Source: an uncultured Azospirillum sp.
Lineage (GTDB): Bacteria > Pseudomonadota > Alphaproteobacteria > Azospirillales > Azospirillaceae
Length of the DNA stretch: 7,384 bases
Assembly: GCF_946480385.1 (NCBI RefSeq)
Contig: NZ_CAMLJP010000172.1
Location: 1-7,384 of the forward strand
Direction: 5' to 3'
Shown in pieces: positions 1-6,200 of the stretch (position 1 is its first letter; every line of letters starts with the position of its first letter). The translations under genes and the position numbers were made by a program. Below the pieces are notes generated by a model, which was given only the letters and a program-made list of their open reading frames with translations, made no database searches and was not told the DNA's origin.

Positions 1-182
1 CCCGCTGACACTCCTACTTTGCGCCAACTCCTGACACTTCTAAACAGTCGCAACATTGTTCGCCCTTATCGGCGTTCCTCCGTAAGCGTGCATGGCTGGG
101 TCGTTGTGGGTTGACCGGTTGCGGCGTGGCGGATGGCTGGTGCATTGCCCATTTCCGGCGTCGCACCTTCTGACCCGGATGG
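1..182. other. Non-coding upstream region of the DUF2252 gene
   Basis: No convincing gene lies here. The region is less GC-rich than the rest of the window, especially in its first 60 bases. It carries an imperfect 12-bp direct repeat (separate entry), a small AACA-T-TGTT inverted repeat at 52-60, and the 8-mer ATGGCTGG twice (92-99 and 133-140). TTGACC at 111-116 resembles a sigma-70 -35 box, but no acceptable -10 box lies 16-18 bases downstream, so I do not call a promoter. The short frames crossing it on either strand have no ribosome binding site or recognisable protein content. It probably contains the promoter and leader of the following gene, and perhaps the 3' flank of a gene outside the window. 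Confidence 0.6.
5..42. repeat. Imperfect 12-bp direct repeat, two copies 26 bp apart
   Basis: CTGACACTCCTA at 5-16 recurs as CTGACACTTCTA at 31-42, with one mismatch and a start-to-start distance of 26 bp. The spacing is 2.5 turns of B-DNA, so the copies face opposite sides of the helix. It could be a regulator-binding pair upstream of the DUF2252 gene or chance. Nothing else in the sequence identifies a binding protein. Confidence 0.4.
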
Positions 183-1397
183 ATGATGTCGTCGAAAAAC
201 CAGCCCACCCCGCCCGACCAGCGTCAGGCTGTTCTGTCCCAGCGTCGCAACCTCAAGATGGCTGAATCCGCCCATGCCTATGTGCGCGGCAGCACAGTGA
301 AGTTCTACGAATGGCTTGAGCAGTCTGGCGGAAAGGTGCCGGATGGGCCGCCGGTCTGGATCTGCGGCGATTGCCATGTCGGCAATCTCGGGCCGGTCGC
401 CAACGCCAAGGGCCGCATCGACATCCAGATTCGCGACGTCGACCAGACGGTGGCCGGCAACCCCGCCCACGACCTGATCCGCCTCGGCCTGTCGCTCGCC
501 ACCGCGGCGCGCGGGTCGGACCTGCCCGGCGTCACCACGGCGCTGATGCTGGAGCAGATGATCGAGGGCTACATGATGACCCTCGACGGCGACCTCGGCG
601 GCGAGACGCTGCGGAAGAAGCCGTCGGTCGTCCGCGTCGGCATGCGTCAGGCCATCGGCCGCACCTGGAAGCATCTGGCCAAGGACCGCATCAAGGACAT
701 CCGCCCGACCATCCCGCTCGGAAAGCGATTCTGGCCGTTGACCGACGAAGAACGCGCGGCGGTTCAGGAACTGTTCGCCAAGGACCAGGTGCGCCGTCTG
801 GTGACCGCCCTGCACTCCCGCGACGACGATGACCGGATCGAGCTTCTGGACGCCGCATATTGGGTGAAGGGCTGCAGTTCGCTGGGCCGGCTGCGGATCG
901 CGGTGCTGCTCGGCGTCGGCGAAGGTCATTATGACGAGGGCGGTCTCAGCCTGATCGACATCAAGGAGGCGGTGCAGGCCGCCGCTCCCCGCGCCACGAA
1001 GAATGGCATGCCGCGCGACAACGCGGAACGCGTGGTTACCGGCGCGCAGAATCTCTCGCCCTACCTCGGCGACCGCATGCGCCCTGCCCGCCTGCTCGAC
1101 CGCGCGGTTTTCCTGCGCGAACTGCTGCCGCAGGACATCAAGCTCGACTTCGACCATCTGACGCGCGAGGAAGCGACCCGCGCCGCCTTCTTCCTGGCCG
1201 CCGTGGTCGGCAAGGCGCATGCCCGCCAGATGGACGAGGCGACGCGCAAATCATGGCACAACGAGCTGGCGCGCAACCGTACCAAGAGCCTGGACGCGCC
1301 GTCCTGGCTGTGGTCCAGCATCGTCGATCTTATCGTCGTCCACGAGGCAGCCTATCTGGAGCACTGCCGCCGCTATGCCGAACGCCCTGACGGCTGA
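183..1397 (+). CDS. DUF2252 family protein (kinase/phosphotransferase-like, function unknown)
   Basis: This 404-residue protein has the usual length for DUF2252, an uncharacterised bacterial family whose conserved motifs resemble those of aminoglycoside/choline kinase-like phosphotransferases. The N-terminal part has the KMAESAHAYVRG segment (residues 26-36) matching the family's KM..SPFAFLRG-like block. GDCHVGNLG (62-70) resembles the catalytic GDxHxxN loop of phosphotransferases. DVD at 85-87 sits where a metal-binding DxD would follow. KGCSSLGRLR (229-238) and GKAHARQ (343-349) are further family-type blocks. No signal peptide or membrane segment is seen, so it is probably cytosolic. Two adjacent ATGs (183 and 186) could start it, and neither has a clear Shine-Dalgarno sequence. 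The last 25 bases overlap the 3' end of the convergent cca gene. Substrate and pathway are unknown; a phosphotransfer role is inferred only from the motifs. Confidence 0.9.
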   Translation: MMSSKNQPTPPDQRQAVLSQRRNLKMAESAHAYVRGSTVKFYEWLEQSGGKVPDGPPVWICGDCHVGNLGPVANAKGRIDIQIRDVDQTVAGNPAHDLIRLGLSLATAARGSDLPGVTTALMLEQMIEGYMMTLDGDLGGETLRKKPSVVRVGMRQAIGRTWKHLAKDRIKDIRPTIPLGKRFWPLTDEERAAVQELFAKDQVRRLVTALHSRDDDDRIELLDAAYWVKGCSSLGRLRIAVLLGVGEGHYDEGGLSLIDIKEAVQAAAPRATKNGMPRDNAERVVTGAQNLSPYLGDRMRPARLLDRAVFLRELLPQDIKLDFDHLTREEATRAAFFLAAVVGKAHARQMDEATRKSWHNELARNRTKSLDAPSWLWSSIVDLIVVHEAAYLEHCRRYAERPDG

Positions 1398-2632
1398 CTG
1401 AGAAGGCCACGCGCCATTTCCAGGCAGGCGTCGCGGTCTGGCTGGAAATCCTCGGCGATCCACCATTCCTCGATGCGCTTCAGCGTCTCGCCGACCGCCG
1501 GACCGCGCGGGACTCCCAGTTCCAGCAGGTCGCGGCCGGCGATGGGCAGCTTCAAGCCCGGCAAATCTTCGGCCACCTCCAGCGCCCGGCGTAGCGCCGT
1601 CAGGTCCAGCGGGCCGTCATGGATGGCGGCGGCGATCAGCAGCAGGTCGCCGAACAGCTCGGCATCGCCCAGGCGGTAGAGCGCCTGACGCAGAGCCTTG
1701 CGGTCATCGGACGGCGCCAGCGCGACCGGCGGCTCGACCATGGCCAGTAGGCGGTCGCGCTCGTGGTTGGACAGGCGCAGCGCCTCGGCGGCACGCAGCG
1801 CACCCGGCCGGTCGCTGTCCAGTACCGCCGCCAGCCGGCGGGTCGGATCGGGCGTCGCCCCCAGGTCGCGCTCCACCGCGATCAGCCGCTCCAGCCGATC
1901 GGTGTCCATGGCTTCCGGCAGCAGGTGGACCATGATCCCCTGCCCCATCATCAGCCGCCAGACCGCCGCGGCGCAGGATGCGGTCAGCAGGCGGAACAGC
2001 TCCCCCCGCACCCGCTCGCCCGACAGGGTCGGCAGGCGCGGCGCCAGCTCGCGGCAGGCGGCCATCGCCTCGGCATCGGGATCGCCGCGACCGTAATGGG
2101 CCTGGAAGCGGAAGAAGCGCAGCAGGCGCAGCACATCCTCCTCGATCCGCCGCCGCGCCTCGCCGACGAAGCGGACGCGGCCGGCGGCAAGGTCGGCGAG
2201 ACCGCCGAACGGGTCGAACATGGAGCCGTCGGGCGTGCAGCTCAGCGCGTTCATGGTCAGGTCGCGGCGGGCGGCGTCCTCGATCCAGTCGTCGGTGAAC
2301 TCGACGCGAGCATGGCGGCCGAAATTCTCCACATCGCGCCGCAGCGTGGTGATCTCATAGGGTTTGCCGCCGCACAGCGCGGTGACGGTGCCATGGGTGA
2401 TGCCGGTGGGGATGACGCGGATCCCGGCGCCCTCCAGCAACTCCATCACCCGTTCCGGGGGAGCGTGGGTGGCAATGTCGATGTCCTTCACCGGCCGGCC
2501 GAGCCACGCGTCGCGCACGCAGCCGCCGACGAATCGCGCGTCGGCACCGCCCGACGCCAGGGCATCGAACACGGCGAGGCTTTCGGGCGCGGTCATCCAG
2601 GGTTGGGGGGACAGGCGTGCGGCAACGGTCAT
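1373..2632 (-). CDS. cca: CCA-adding tRNA nucleotidyltransferase / poly(A) polymerase family
   Basis: This 419-residue class II nucleotidyltransferase adds or repairs the 3'-terminal CCA of tRNAs, using CTP and ATP in the cytosol. The head/catalytic domain shows GGCVRDAWLG (36-45) followed by D50-I-D52, the metal-binding carboxylates. GITHGTVT (78-85) and RRD (98-100) come next, then the nucleotide-recognition block RRDLTMNAL (122-130). The neck domain begins at EDVLRLLRFFRF (165-176), the family signature. The C-terminal tail has GRDLLELGVPRGPAVG (366-381), typical of the alphaproteobacterial type; I see no HD phosphohydrolase domain. The ATG at 2632 is chosen because it precedes the conserved region by a normal distance, though its ribosome site is weak (GGA about 12 nt upstream). 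It lies 57 nt after the Nudix stop, so the two are probably co-transcribed. The alternative family name, poly(A) polymerase, cannot be fully excluded from sequence alone, but every tRNA-maturing bacterium needs the CCA function. Confidence 0.93.
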   Translation of the reverse strand: MTVAARLSPQPWMTAPESLAVFDALASGGADARFVGGCVRDAWLGRPVKDIDIATHAPPERVMELLEGAGIRVIPTGITHGTVTALCGGKPYEITTLRRDVENFGRHARVEFTDDWIEDAARRDLTMNALSCTPDGSMFDPFGGLADLAAGRVRFVGEARRRIEEDVLRLLRFFRFQAHYGRGDPDAEAMAACRELAPRLPTLSGERVRGELFRLLTASCAAAVWRLMMGQGIMVHLLPEAMDTDRLERLIAVERDLGATPDPTRRLAAVLDSDRPGALRAAEALRLSNHERDRLLAMVEPPVALAPSDDRKALRQALYRLGDAELFGDLLLIAAAIHDGPLDLTALRRALEVAEDLPGLKLPIAGRDLLELGVPRGPAVGETLKRIEEWWIAEDFQPDRDACLEMARGLLSQPSGRSA

Positions 2633-2651
2633 GGCGCGCGACGCTATCCGA

Positions 2652-2668
2652 TTCCCGTTTCCCGTTCC
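2652..2668. repeat. Short 7-bp tandem repeat in the Nudix-cca gap
   Basis: TTCCCGT occurs twice head to tail (2652-2658 and 2659-2665), followed by a partial third copy (TCC). It lies in the 57-nt gap between the Nudix stop and the cca start and has no known function. Confidence 0.4.
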
Positions 2669-2674
2669 ACGGTT

Positions 2675-2702
2675 GTCAGTTCGGCACCGTCAGTTCGGCC
2701 CC
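2675..2702. repeat. 14-bp tandem duplication spanning the Nudix stop codon
   Basis: GTCAGTTCGGCACC (2675-2688) is followed directly by GTCAGTTCGGCCCC (2689-2702), 13 of 14 bases identical. The copy at 2689-2702 contains the end of the Nudix gene (its TGA is the complement of 2690-2692), and the other copy lies just beyond the stop. It looks like a recent replication-slippage duplication. The duplicated unit also carries the TGA, though out of frame with the Nudix gene because 14 is not a multiple of three. Confidence 0.75.
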
Positions 2703-3409
2703 TCCCCCGCCTCCCGCACGGCAGCGCCCAGCACGTCGCGCAGATTCACCAGCATGCCGGCGGTCGCCCCCCAGATGTAGCGCTGCGGATAAGGGAAGGC
2801 GTAGAACCAGCGCGGCTTACCCAGGAATTCGCGGCTGTGGCGCTGCGGGTTGGACGGGTCGAGGATGAAGGACAAGGGCACCTCGAACACCTCCGCCACC
2901 TCGGTCGGGTCCGGCGTCAGCATGAAGGGCGGCGTCACCACCCCGACCACCGGAGTCACCCGGAACCCGGTGCGCGTGACATAGGTGTCCAGCCGGCCGA
3001 CAATCTCGATCCGGCCGCGCTCCAGCCCGATCTCCTCCGCCGTTTCGCGCAGCGCCGTTTCCTCCGGACTGCCGTCCTCCGGCTCCATCCGGCCGCCGGG
3101 AAAGCTGATCTGGCCGGCATGGGCGCTCAGCGTCGCCGTGCGCTGGGTGAAGATGACGGTCAGCTCCTCCGGCCGGTCGACCAGCGGGACCAGAACCGCC
3201 GCCTCGCGCAGGGTGGAGGGCGGCCCCATCTCCGGATTGAGGTCGTGGTCGCCCCTGATCTTGGCCGCTTCCCTGGGCGGCATCCGGTTCGAATGAACGG
3301 CGTTTTCGACGGCCGCGTCGGTGCTCATCGCCGGAAAGCGCCGGCGAACCTCGTCCAGGCTCAGTCGCCAGGCAGCTTGCCCAGCGCGAAGAAGACCTTG
3401 TTGCTCCAT
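2690..3409 (-). CDS. Nudix hydrolase, CoA pyrophosphatase (NudL) family
   Basis: This 239-residue protein belongs to the CoA-pyrophosphatase branch of Nudix hydrolases, which split CoA or acyl-CoA into 3',5'-ADP and (acyl-)phosphopantetheine with Mg2+ or Mn2+. The subfamily signature before the Nudix box is present as TQR...HAGQISFPGG (residues 88-106), although the arginine or lysine usual in the middle is Ser95. The Nudix box ends in TALRETAEEIGL (118-129), giving the metal-binding REUXEEXGU core, with E122, E125 and E126. GFRVTPVVG (148-156) and WGATAGML (213-220) are further conserved blocks. The first 65 residues are a poorly conserved extension. The ATG at 3409 is preferred because GAGGTGG lies 5-7 nt upstream; an internal ATG at 3328 lacks such a site. 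The chosen start overlaps the DUF1285 gene by 49 nt, which implies translational coupling. The family is clear, but CoA specificity is inferred. Confidence 0.9.
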   Translation of the reverse strand: MEQQGLLRAGQAAWRLSLDEVRRRFPAMSTDAAVENAVHSNRMPPREAAKIRGDHDLNPEMGPPSTLREAAVLVPLVDRPEELTVIFTQRTATLSAHAGQISFPGGRMEPEDGSPEETALRETAEEIGLERGRIEIVGRLDTYVTRTGFRVTPVVGVVTPPFMLTPDPTEVAEVFEVPLSFILDPSNPQRHSREFLGKPRWFYAFPYPQRYIWGATAGMLVNLRDVLGAAVREAGEGPN

Positions 3410-3927
3410 AGACCCACCTCGGACTCGCCGGTTTCGGTGCGGCGCGTCTCGCTGCGCTCCACCATGTCGTAGAATACGGCCCGCAGGATTCGCGCCTCCA
3501 GCCGGCTTCTGATTTCGATGTAGGGTGCCGGCTCCCCGGTTTCAGGGTTCACGGCGACGCGGATCGGGTGTTCGGGGCCGGCCTCCACCCAATGGTCCAG
3601 GTTGGTGCGGAAGGACAGCACCTGATCGGCCCCGCTGCCCGCCACCGTCATCTCCACCGCGACGAAGGGAGCGTCCTCCACGACGATCTTGCCGCGCTCG
3701 ACCGGCGTGATCAGCCAGTAATCGCCGTCGTCGTCGCGTTTCAGGACAGTGGAGAACAGCTTCGCCAGTTCGATGCGGCGGATGGGATCGCCATTGTGGA
3801 ACCAGGTACCGTCGCGCGCAATGCGGATGTCGTACTGCTCCAGCGTCGGCGTCCGGCCCAGCGCGGCCGGCAGGTCCGGCGGCGTTGCGGAAGCGGTTTG
3901 CCCATCTGAGCGCTTGTCATTCGCCAT
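3361..3927 (-). CDS. DUF1285 family protein (function unknown)
   Basis: The family is recognised from DGTWFHNGDPI followed by RIELAKLFSTVLKR, then DYWLITPVERGKIVVEDAPFV, and a later FRTNLDHWV block. DUF1285 proteins are small, widespread in proteobacteria and of unknown role; structures of members were reported with a proposed signalling function, which is not established. No signal peptide or membrane helix is seen. The reading frame is open further upstream, with possible starts at GTG 3990 (209 aa) and ATGs at 3981, 3975, 3945 and 3927. I chose 3927 (188 aa) because AAGG lies 11 nt upstream and the conserved domain starts only about 17 residues later, but the start is not settled. It is the first gene of a minus-strand cluster with the Nudix and cca genes and is divergent from moxR. 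Confidence 0.85.
   Translation of the reverse strand: MANDKRSDGQTASATPPDLPAALGRTPTLEQYDIRIARDGTWFHNGDPIRRIELAKLFSTVLKRDDDGDYWLITPVERGKIVVEDAPFVAVEMTVAGSGADQVLSFRTNLDHWVEAGPEHPIRVAVNPETGEPAPYIEIRSRLEARILRAVFYDMVERSETRRTETGESEVGLWSNKVFFALGKLPGD
3414..3420 (-). promoter_or_regulatory. Ribosome binding site of the Nudix gene, inside the DUF1285 coding region
   Basis: On the minus strand GAGGTGG precedes the ATG at 3409 by a few bases, with 5 nt between GAGGTG and ATG. This is the best Shine-Dalgarno match in the window and decides the Nudix start in favour of 3409 over 3328. It lies within DUF1285 codons, so translation of the two genes is probably coupled. Confidence 0.7.
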
Positions 3928-4115
3928 CGCGTTACCGACCTTCATGGAGTTGGGAGCCGTTTTGTCCCCGGACATGCGCATTTTCGCCACACTCGACCGC
4001 TAGGTCCACCCCGTTGGTCCTTGCGCCTCCACCCATCGGGCGGCGGGATTCGGAAAATGGGTGTCGACAACGCGCAGGAACAGGGCCAACCATGCGGATC
4101 CCGTGTTTCACGTCA

Positions 4116-4139
4116 CGGCACCCTTACCAAGGGTGGCCG
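4116..4139 (+). other. Hairpin in the moxR leader
   Basis: CACCCTT (4119-4125) and AAGGGTG (4129-4135) form a perfect 7-bp stem around an ACC loop. Three further pairs (CGG 4116-4118 with CCG 4137-4139) extend it across a one-base bulge at 4136. No T-run follows, so it is not an ordinary intrinsic terminator. A competing stem, CCGTG (4101-4105) with CACGG (4114-4118), shares bases 4116-4118, so both cannot form fully at once. The hairpin holds the purine-rich AAGGGTGG (4129-4136), which could otherwise look like a ribosome binding site. A regulatory role is inference. Confidence 0.5.
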
Positions 4140-4167
4140 CGACGACGACACCGACCGGCCCATCATC

Positions 4168-4173
4168 GGGGAG
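4168..4173 (+). promoter_or_regulatory. Probable ribosome binding site for moxR (TTG start)
   Basis: GGGGAG lies 9 nt upstream of the in-frame TTG at 4183. Starting there gives a 341-residue protein, the usual MoxR length. The competing ATG at 4057 also has a purine-rich GGGA at 4045-4048, 8 nt upstream, so the choice is not certain. Confidence 0.45.
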
Positions 4174-4182
4174 CAGCAGACC

Positions 4183-5208
4183 TTGAGCGCACAGGACATC
4201 CTGAGGGGGCAGCCTCCCGTGCCGGAGGACCCGCAACGGCTGATGGAGGAGATCGAGGCGCTGGGCGACCGGCTCGCTTCGGTCCGCGACCGCATCGGCC
4301 GGGTGATCTTCGGCCAGCATGAGGTGATCGACCGCACGCTGGTTACGCTGCTGGCCGGCGGCCATGTCCTGCTGATCGGCGTTCCCGGCCTGGCCAAGAC
4401 GCGGCTGGTGGAAACGCTGGGCACCGTGCTGGGCCTCGCCGAAAAGCGAATCCAGTGCACGCCCGACCTGATGCCCGCCGACATCCTCGGCTCCGAAGTG
4501 CTGGAGGAGGGGGAAAGCGGCCGCCGGTCCTTCCGTTTCCTGCCCGGCCCGGTGTTCAGCCAGCTGCTGATGGCGGACGAGATCAACCGCGCCAGCCCAC
4601 GCACCCAGTCCGCCCTGCTCCAGGCGATGCAGGAAGGCCGGGTGTCGGTCGCCGGCCAATACCACCCCCTGCCCCAGCCCTTCCACGTGCTGGCCACCCA
4701 GAACCCGCTGGAACAGGAAGGCACCTATCCGCTGCCGGAAGCCCAGCTCGACCGCTTCCTGATGCAGATCGACGTCGACTATCCGGACCGCGAGGCCGAG
4801 CGGCGGATGATGATCGCCACCACCGGCTCGATCGACGAGCGCGCGGTGACGGTGCTGTCCGCCGCCGACCTCCAGATCGCCCAGCGCCTCGTCCGCCGCG
4901 TCCCGGTCGGTGAAGGGGTGGTGGACGGCATCCTCGACCTCGTCCGCCGTGGCCGGCCGGAGACCTCCGAGCTGATGGAGGTGCGCCAGCACGTCGCCTG
5001 GGGTCCGGGACCTCGCGCCAGCCAATCCCTGATGCTGGCCGCCCGCGCCCGCGCGGTGCTCGACGGCCGGCTGTCGCCGTCGCTGGACGACGTGGTGGCG
5101 CTCGCCAAGCCGATCCTGAAGCACCGCATGGCGTTGAACTTCGCCGCGCGGGCCGATGGGGTGACGCTTGACGACGTCATCGACCGCCTCTGCGCCCCCC
5201 TGATGTGA
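4183..5208 (+). CDS. MoxR-family AAA+ ATPase
   Basis: MoxR ATPases are cytosolic AAA+ proteins thought to act as chaperones that activate or assemble partner complexes, usually with von Willebrand factor A-type proteins encoded next door. Numbering from TTG 4183 (341 aa), the domain order is normal: IGRVIFGQ (39-46); Walker A GVPGLAKT (66-73); Walker B LMADEINRA (129-137); sensor 1 ATQNP (171-175); PLPEAQLDRF (183-192) with the arginine-finger region; and a C-terminal lid with GPRASQSLMLAARARA (276-291). All ATPase motifs look intact. The frame is open upstream to ATG 4057 (383 aa) and TTG 4021 (395 aa), but the extra N-terminal residues resemble no MoxR sequence. The DUF58 gene follows after 20 nt, and a BatA/DUF4159-type membrane protein follows that: the standard MoxR operon order. 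The specific client is unknown. Confidence 0.93.
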   Translation: MSAQDILRGQPPVPEDPQRLMEEIEALGDRLASVRDRIGRVIFGQHEVIDRTLVTLLAGGHVLLIGVPGLAKTRLVETLGTVLGLAEKRIQCTPDLMPADILGSEVLEEGESGRRSFRFLPGPVFSQLLMADEINRASPRTQSALLQAMQEGRVSVAGQYHPLPQPFHVLATQNPLEQEGTYPLPEAQLDRFLMQIDVDYPDREAERRMMIATTGSIDERAVTVLSAADLQIAQRLVRRVPVGEGVVDGILDLVRRGRPETSELMEVRQHVAWGPGPRASQSLMLAARARAVLDGRLSPSLDDVVALAKPILKHRMALNFAARADGVTLDDVIDRLCAPLM

Positions 5209-5219
5209 CCCTCCAGAGC

Positions 5220-5223
5220 GGAG
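5220..5223 (+). promoter_or_regulatory. Ribosome binding site of the DUF58 gene
   Basis: GGAG sits 5 nt before the ATG at 5229. It favours that start over the in-frame GTG at 5205, which would overlap the moxR stop by 4 nt (GTGA) but has no comparable site. Confidence 0.55.
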
Positions 5224-5228
5224 CCGCA

Positions 5229-6146
5229 ATGCCGCGAAGCCCAGCCTCCCCGCAAACGAGTCAGCTGTCGAACACCCTGCTGGCGCGCCATCGCGCGGAG
5301 GAGTTGGCATCCGCCCTGCCGCCGCTTCTGGTCGCGGCGGAACGGGTGGCCGCCACCGTCGCCCAGGGCGTCCACGGCCGCCGCCGCGTCGGTCTGGGCG
5401 AGACCTTCTGGCAGTTCCGCCGCTACCAGCCAGGCGACGCGCCGTCGATGATCGACTGGCGCCAGTCGGCCAAGACCCAGCCTGTGTACGTCCGCGAGAA
5501 CGAATGGGAGGCGGCGCAGAGCGTCTGGCTGTGGCGCGACCGCTCCGCCTCGATGGATTTCCGCTCGGCCTCCGGCCTGCCGACCAAGCGCGAGCGGGCG
5601 GATCTGCTGACGCTCGCCACCGCCGTGCTGCTGGCCCGTGGCGGCGAGCGGGTGGCGCTGCTGAACAGCGGCGTGCGCCCCGACCATGGCAAGACCGCCA
5701 TCGACCGCATCGCCCGGCTGATGACCGACCCGCATGCCGCCGCCGCGCCCGACCCGCTGCCGCGGGTGGAGCCCCTGCCCCGCCACGCCCAAACCGTTCT
5801 GTTCGGCGACCTGCTGTCCCCCCTGCCGGAGATTCACGCCACCGTCGCCGGGCTGACCGGCCGCGGCCTGCGCGGTCATCTGGTCCAAATCCTCGATCCG
5901 GCGGAAGAGACGCTGCCCTATGACGGCCGCGTCGATTTCCACGGTATGGAGGGTGAACAGAACCTTCTGGTCCCCCGGGTGGAGGCCGTCCGCCAAGCCT
6001 ACCGCGAGCGGCTGAAGGCGCAGCAGGACGGGCTTGCGGCACTGGCCCGCACCGCCGGCTGGAGCTTCGCCGTCCACCGCACCGACCGTTCGCCGCAATC
6101 CGCGCTGCTCACCCTGTGGGGTGCGATGGCGATGGAGGCGGTGTGA
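5229..6146 (+). CDS. DUF58 domain protein with VWA-like MIDAS motif
   Basis: This 305-residue protein is the usual partner encoded after a MoxR ATPase. The DUF58 signature runs from GRRRVGLGETFWQFRRYQPGD (residues 51-70 in part) into MIDWRQSAKT (74-83) and VYVRENEWE. It is followed by DRSAS (104-108), a full DxSxS metal-ion-dependent adhesion site as in von Willebrand factor A domains. LFGDLLSP (191-198) supplies the later conserved Asp. No membrane helix or signal peptide is seen, so it is presumably cytosolic or peripheral, working with MoxR and the membrane protein downstream. An alternative GTG start at 5205 would add 8 residues and give translational coupling with moxR. The family is certain by eye; the biochemical role is unknown and the MoxR partnership is inferred from gene order. 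Confidence 0.92.
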   Translation: MPRSPASPQTSQLSNTLLARHRAEELASALPPLLVAAERVAATVAQGVHGRRRVGLGETFWQFRRYQPGDAPSMIDWRQSAKTQPVYVRENEWEAAQSVWLWRDRSASMDFRSASGLPTKRERADLLTLATAVLLARGGERVALLNSGVRPDHGKTAIDRIARLMTDPHAAAAPDPLPRVEPLPRHAQTVLFGDLLSPLPEIHATVAGLTGRGLRGHLVQILDPAEETLPYDGRVDFHGMEGEQNLLVPRVEAVRQAYRERLKAQQDGLAALARTAGWSFAVHRTDRSPQSALLTLWGAMAMEAV

Positions 6147-6200
6147 CGCACCGGCCGACCACGTCATCCTCTTGCCCTTTCCCCTCGTGAAGACGCGCCA

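Larger units (their letters stand above)
3991..4182. other. Divergent intergenic region between DUF1285 and moxR
   Basis: Both divergent transcription units must start from about here, but I find no convincing -35/-10 pair on either strand. The moxR frame is open through all of it (from TTG 4021 and ATG 4057). However, the stretch to about 4130 has many A/T third positions and no MoxR-like content, so I treat it as probable leader. It contains the hairpin at 4116-4139 and a smaller inverted repeat just before it. Confidence 0.5.

Noticed and set aside
111..140. TTGACC as a -35 promoter element
   Set aside because: No sequence resembling TATAAT follows at 16-18 bp, so the match is not enough for a promoter call.
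92..262. A 57-codon plus-strand frame starting before the DUF2252 gene and overlapping its start
   Set aside because: It has no ribosome binding site or recognisable content and overlaps the real gene out of frame, so I do not call it even as a leader peptide.
66..1220. A 384-codon open frame on the minus strand
   Set aside because: It mirrors the DUF2252 gene and has no recognisable domain; the plus-strand frame carries the conserved motifs.
2644..2668. GGAAC on the minus strand as an EcfG (general stress) -35 box before cca
   Set aside because: The required CGTT-type -10 element is not found at the 16-17 nt spacing; the nearest similar bases are about 20 nt away.
1763..3472. A 569-codon open frame on the plus strand
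   Set aside because: It runs antisense through three recognised genes (cca, Nudix and DUF1285), crosses their intergenic gap, and its translation is Arg/Gly/His-rich without any family motif. It is a shadow of high-GC codon use.
4116..4145. The moxR leader hairpin as a rho-independent terminator
   Set aside because: It is followed by GACGACGAC rather than a T-run on either likely reading direction, so it does not fit a terminator.
4108..6042. A 644-codon open frame on the minus strand
   Set aside because: It is antisense to moxR and DUF58, both with complete family motifs, and its predicted protein is low-complexity Arg/Gly/Pro-rich.
4779..6167. A 462-codon open frame on the minus strand
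   Set aside because: It is antisense to the moxR 3' end and all of DUF58, with no motif; a codon-bias artefact.
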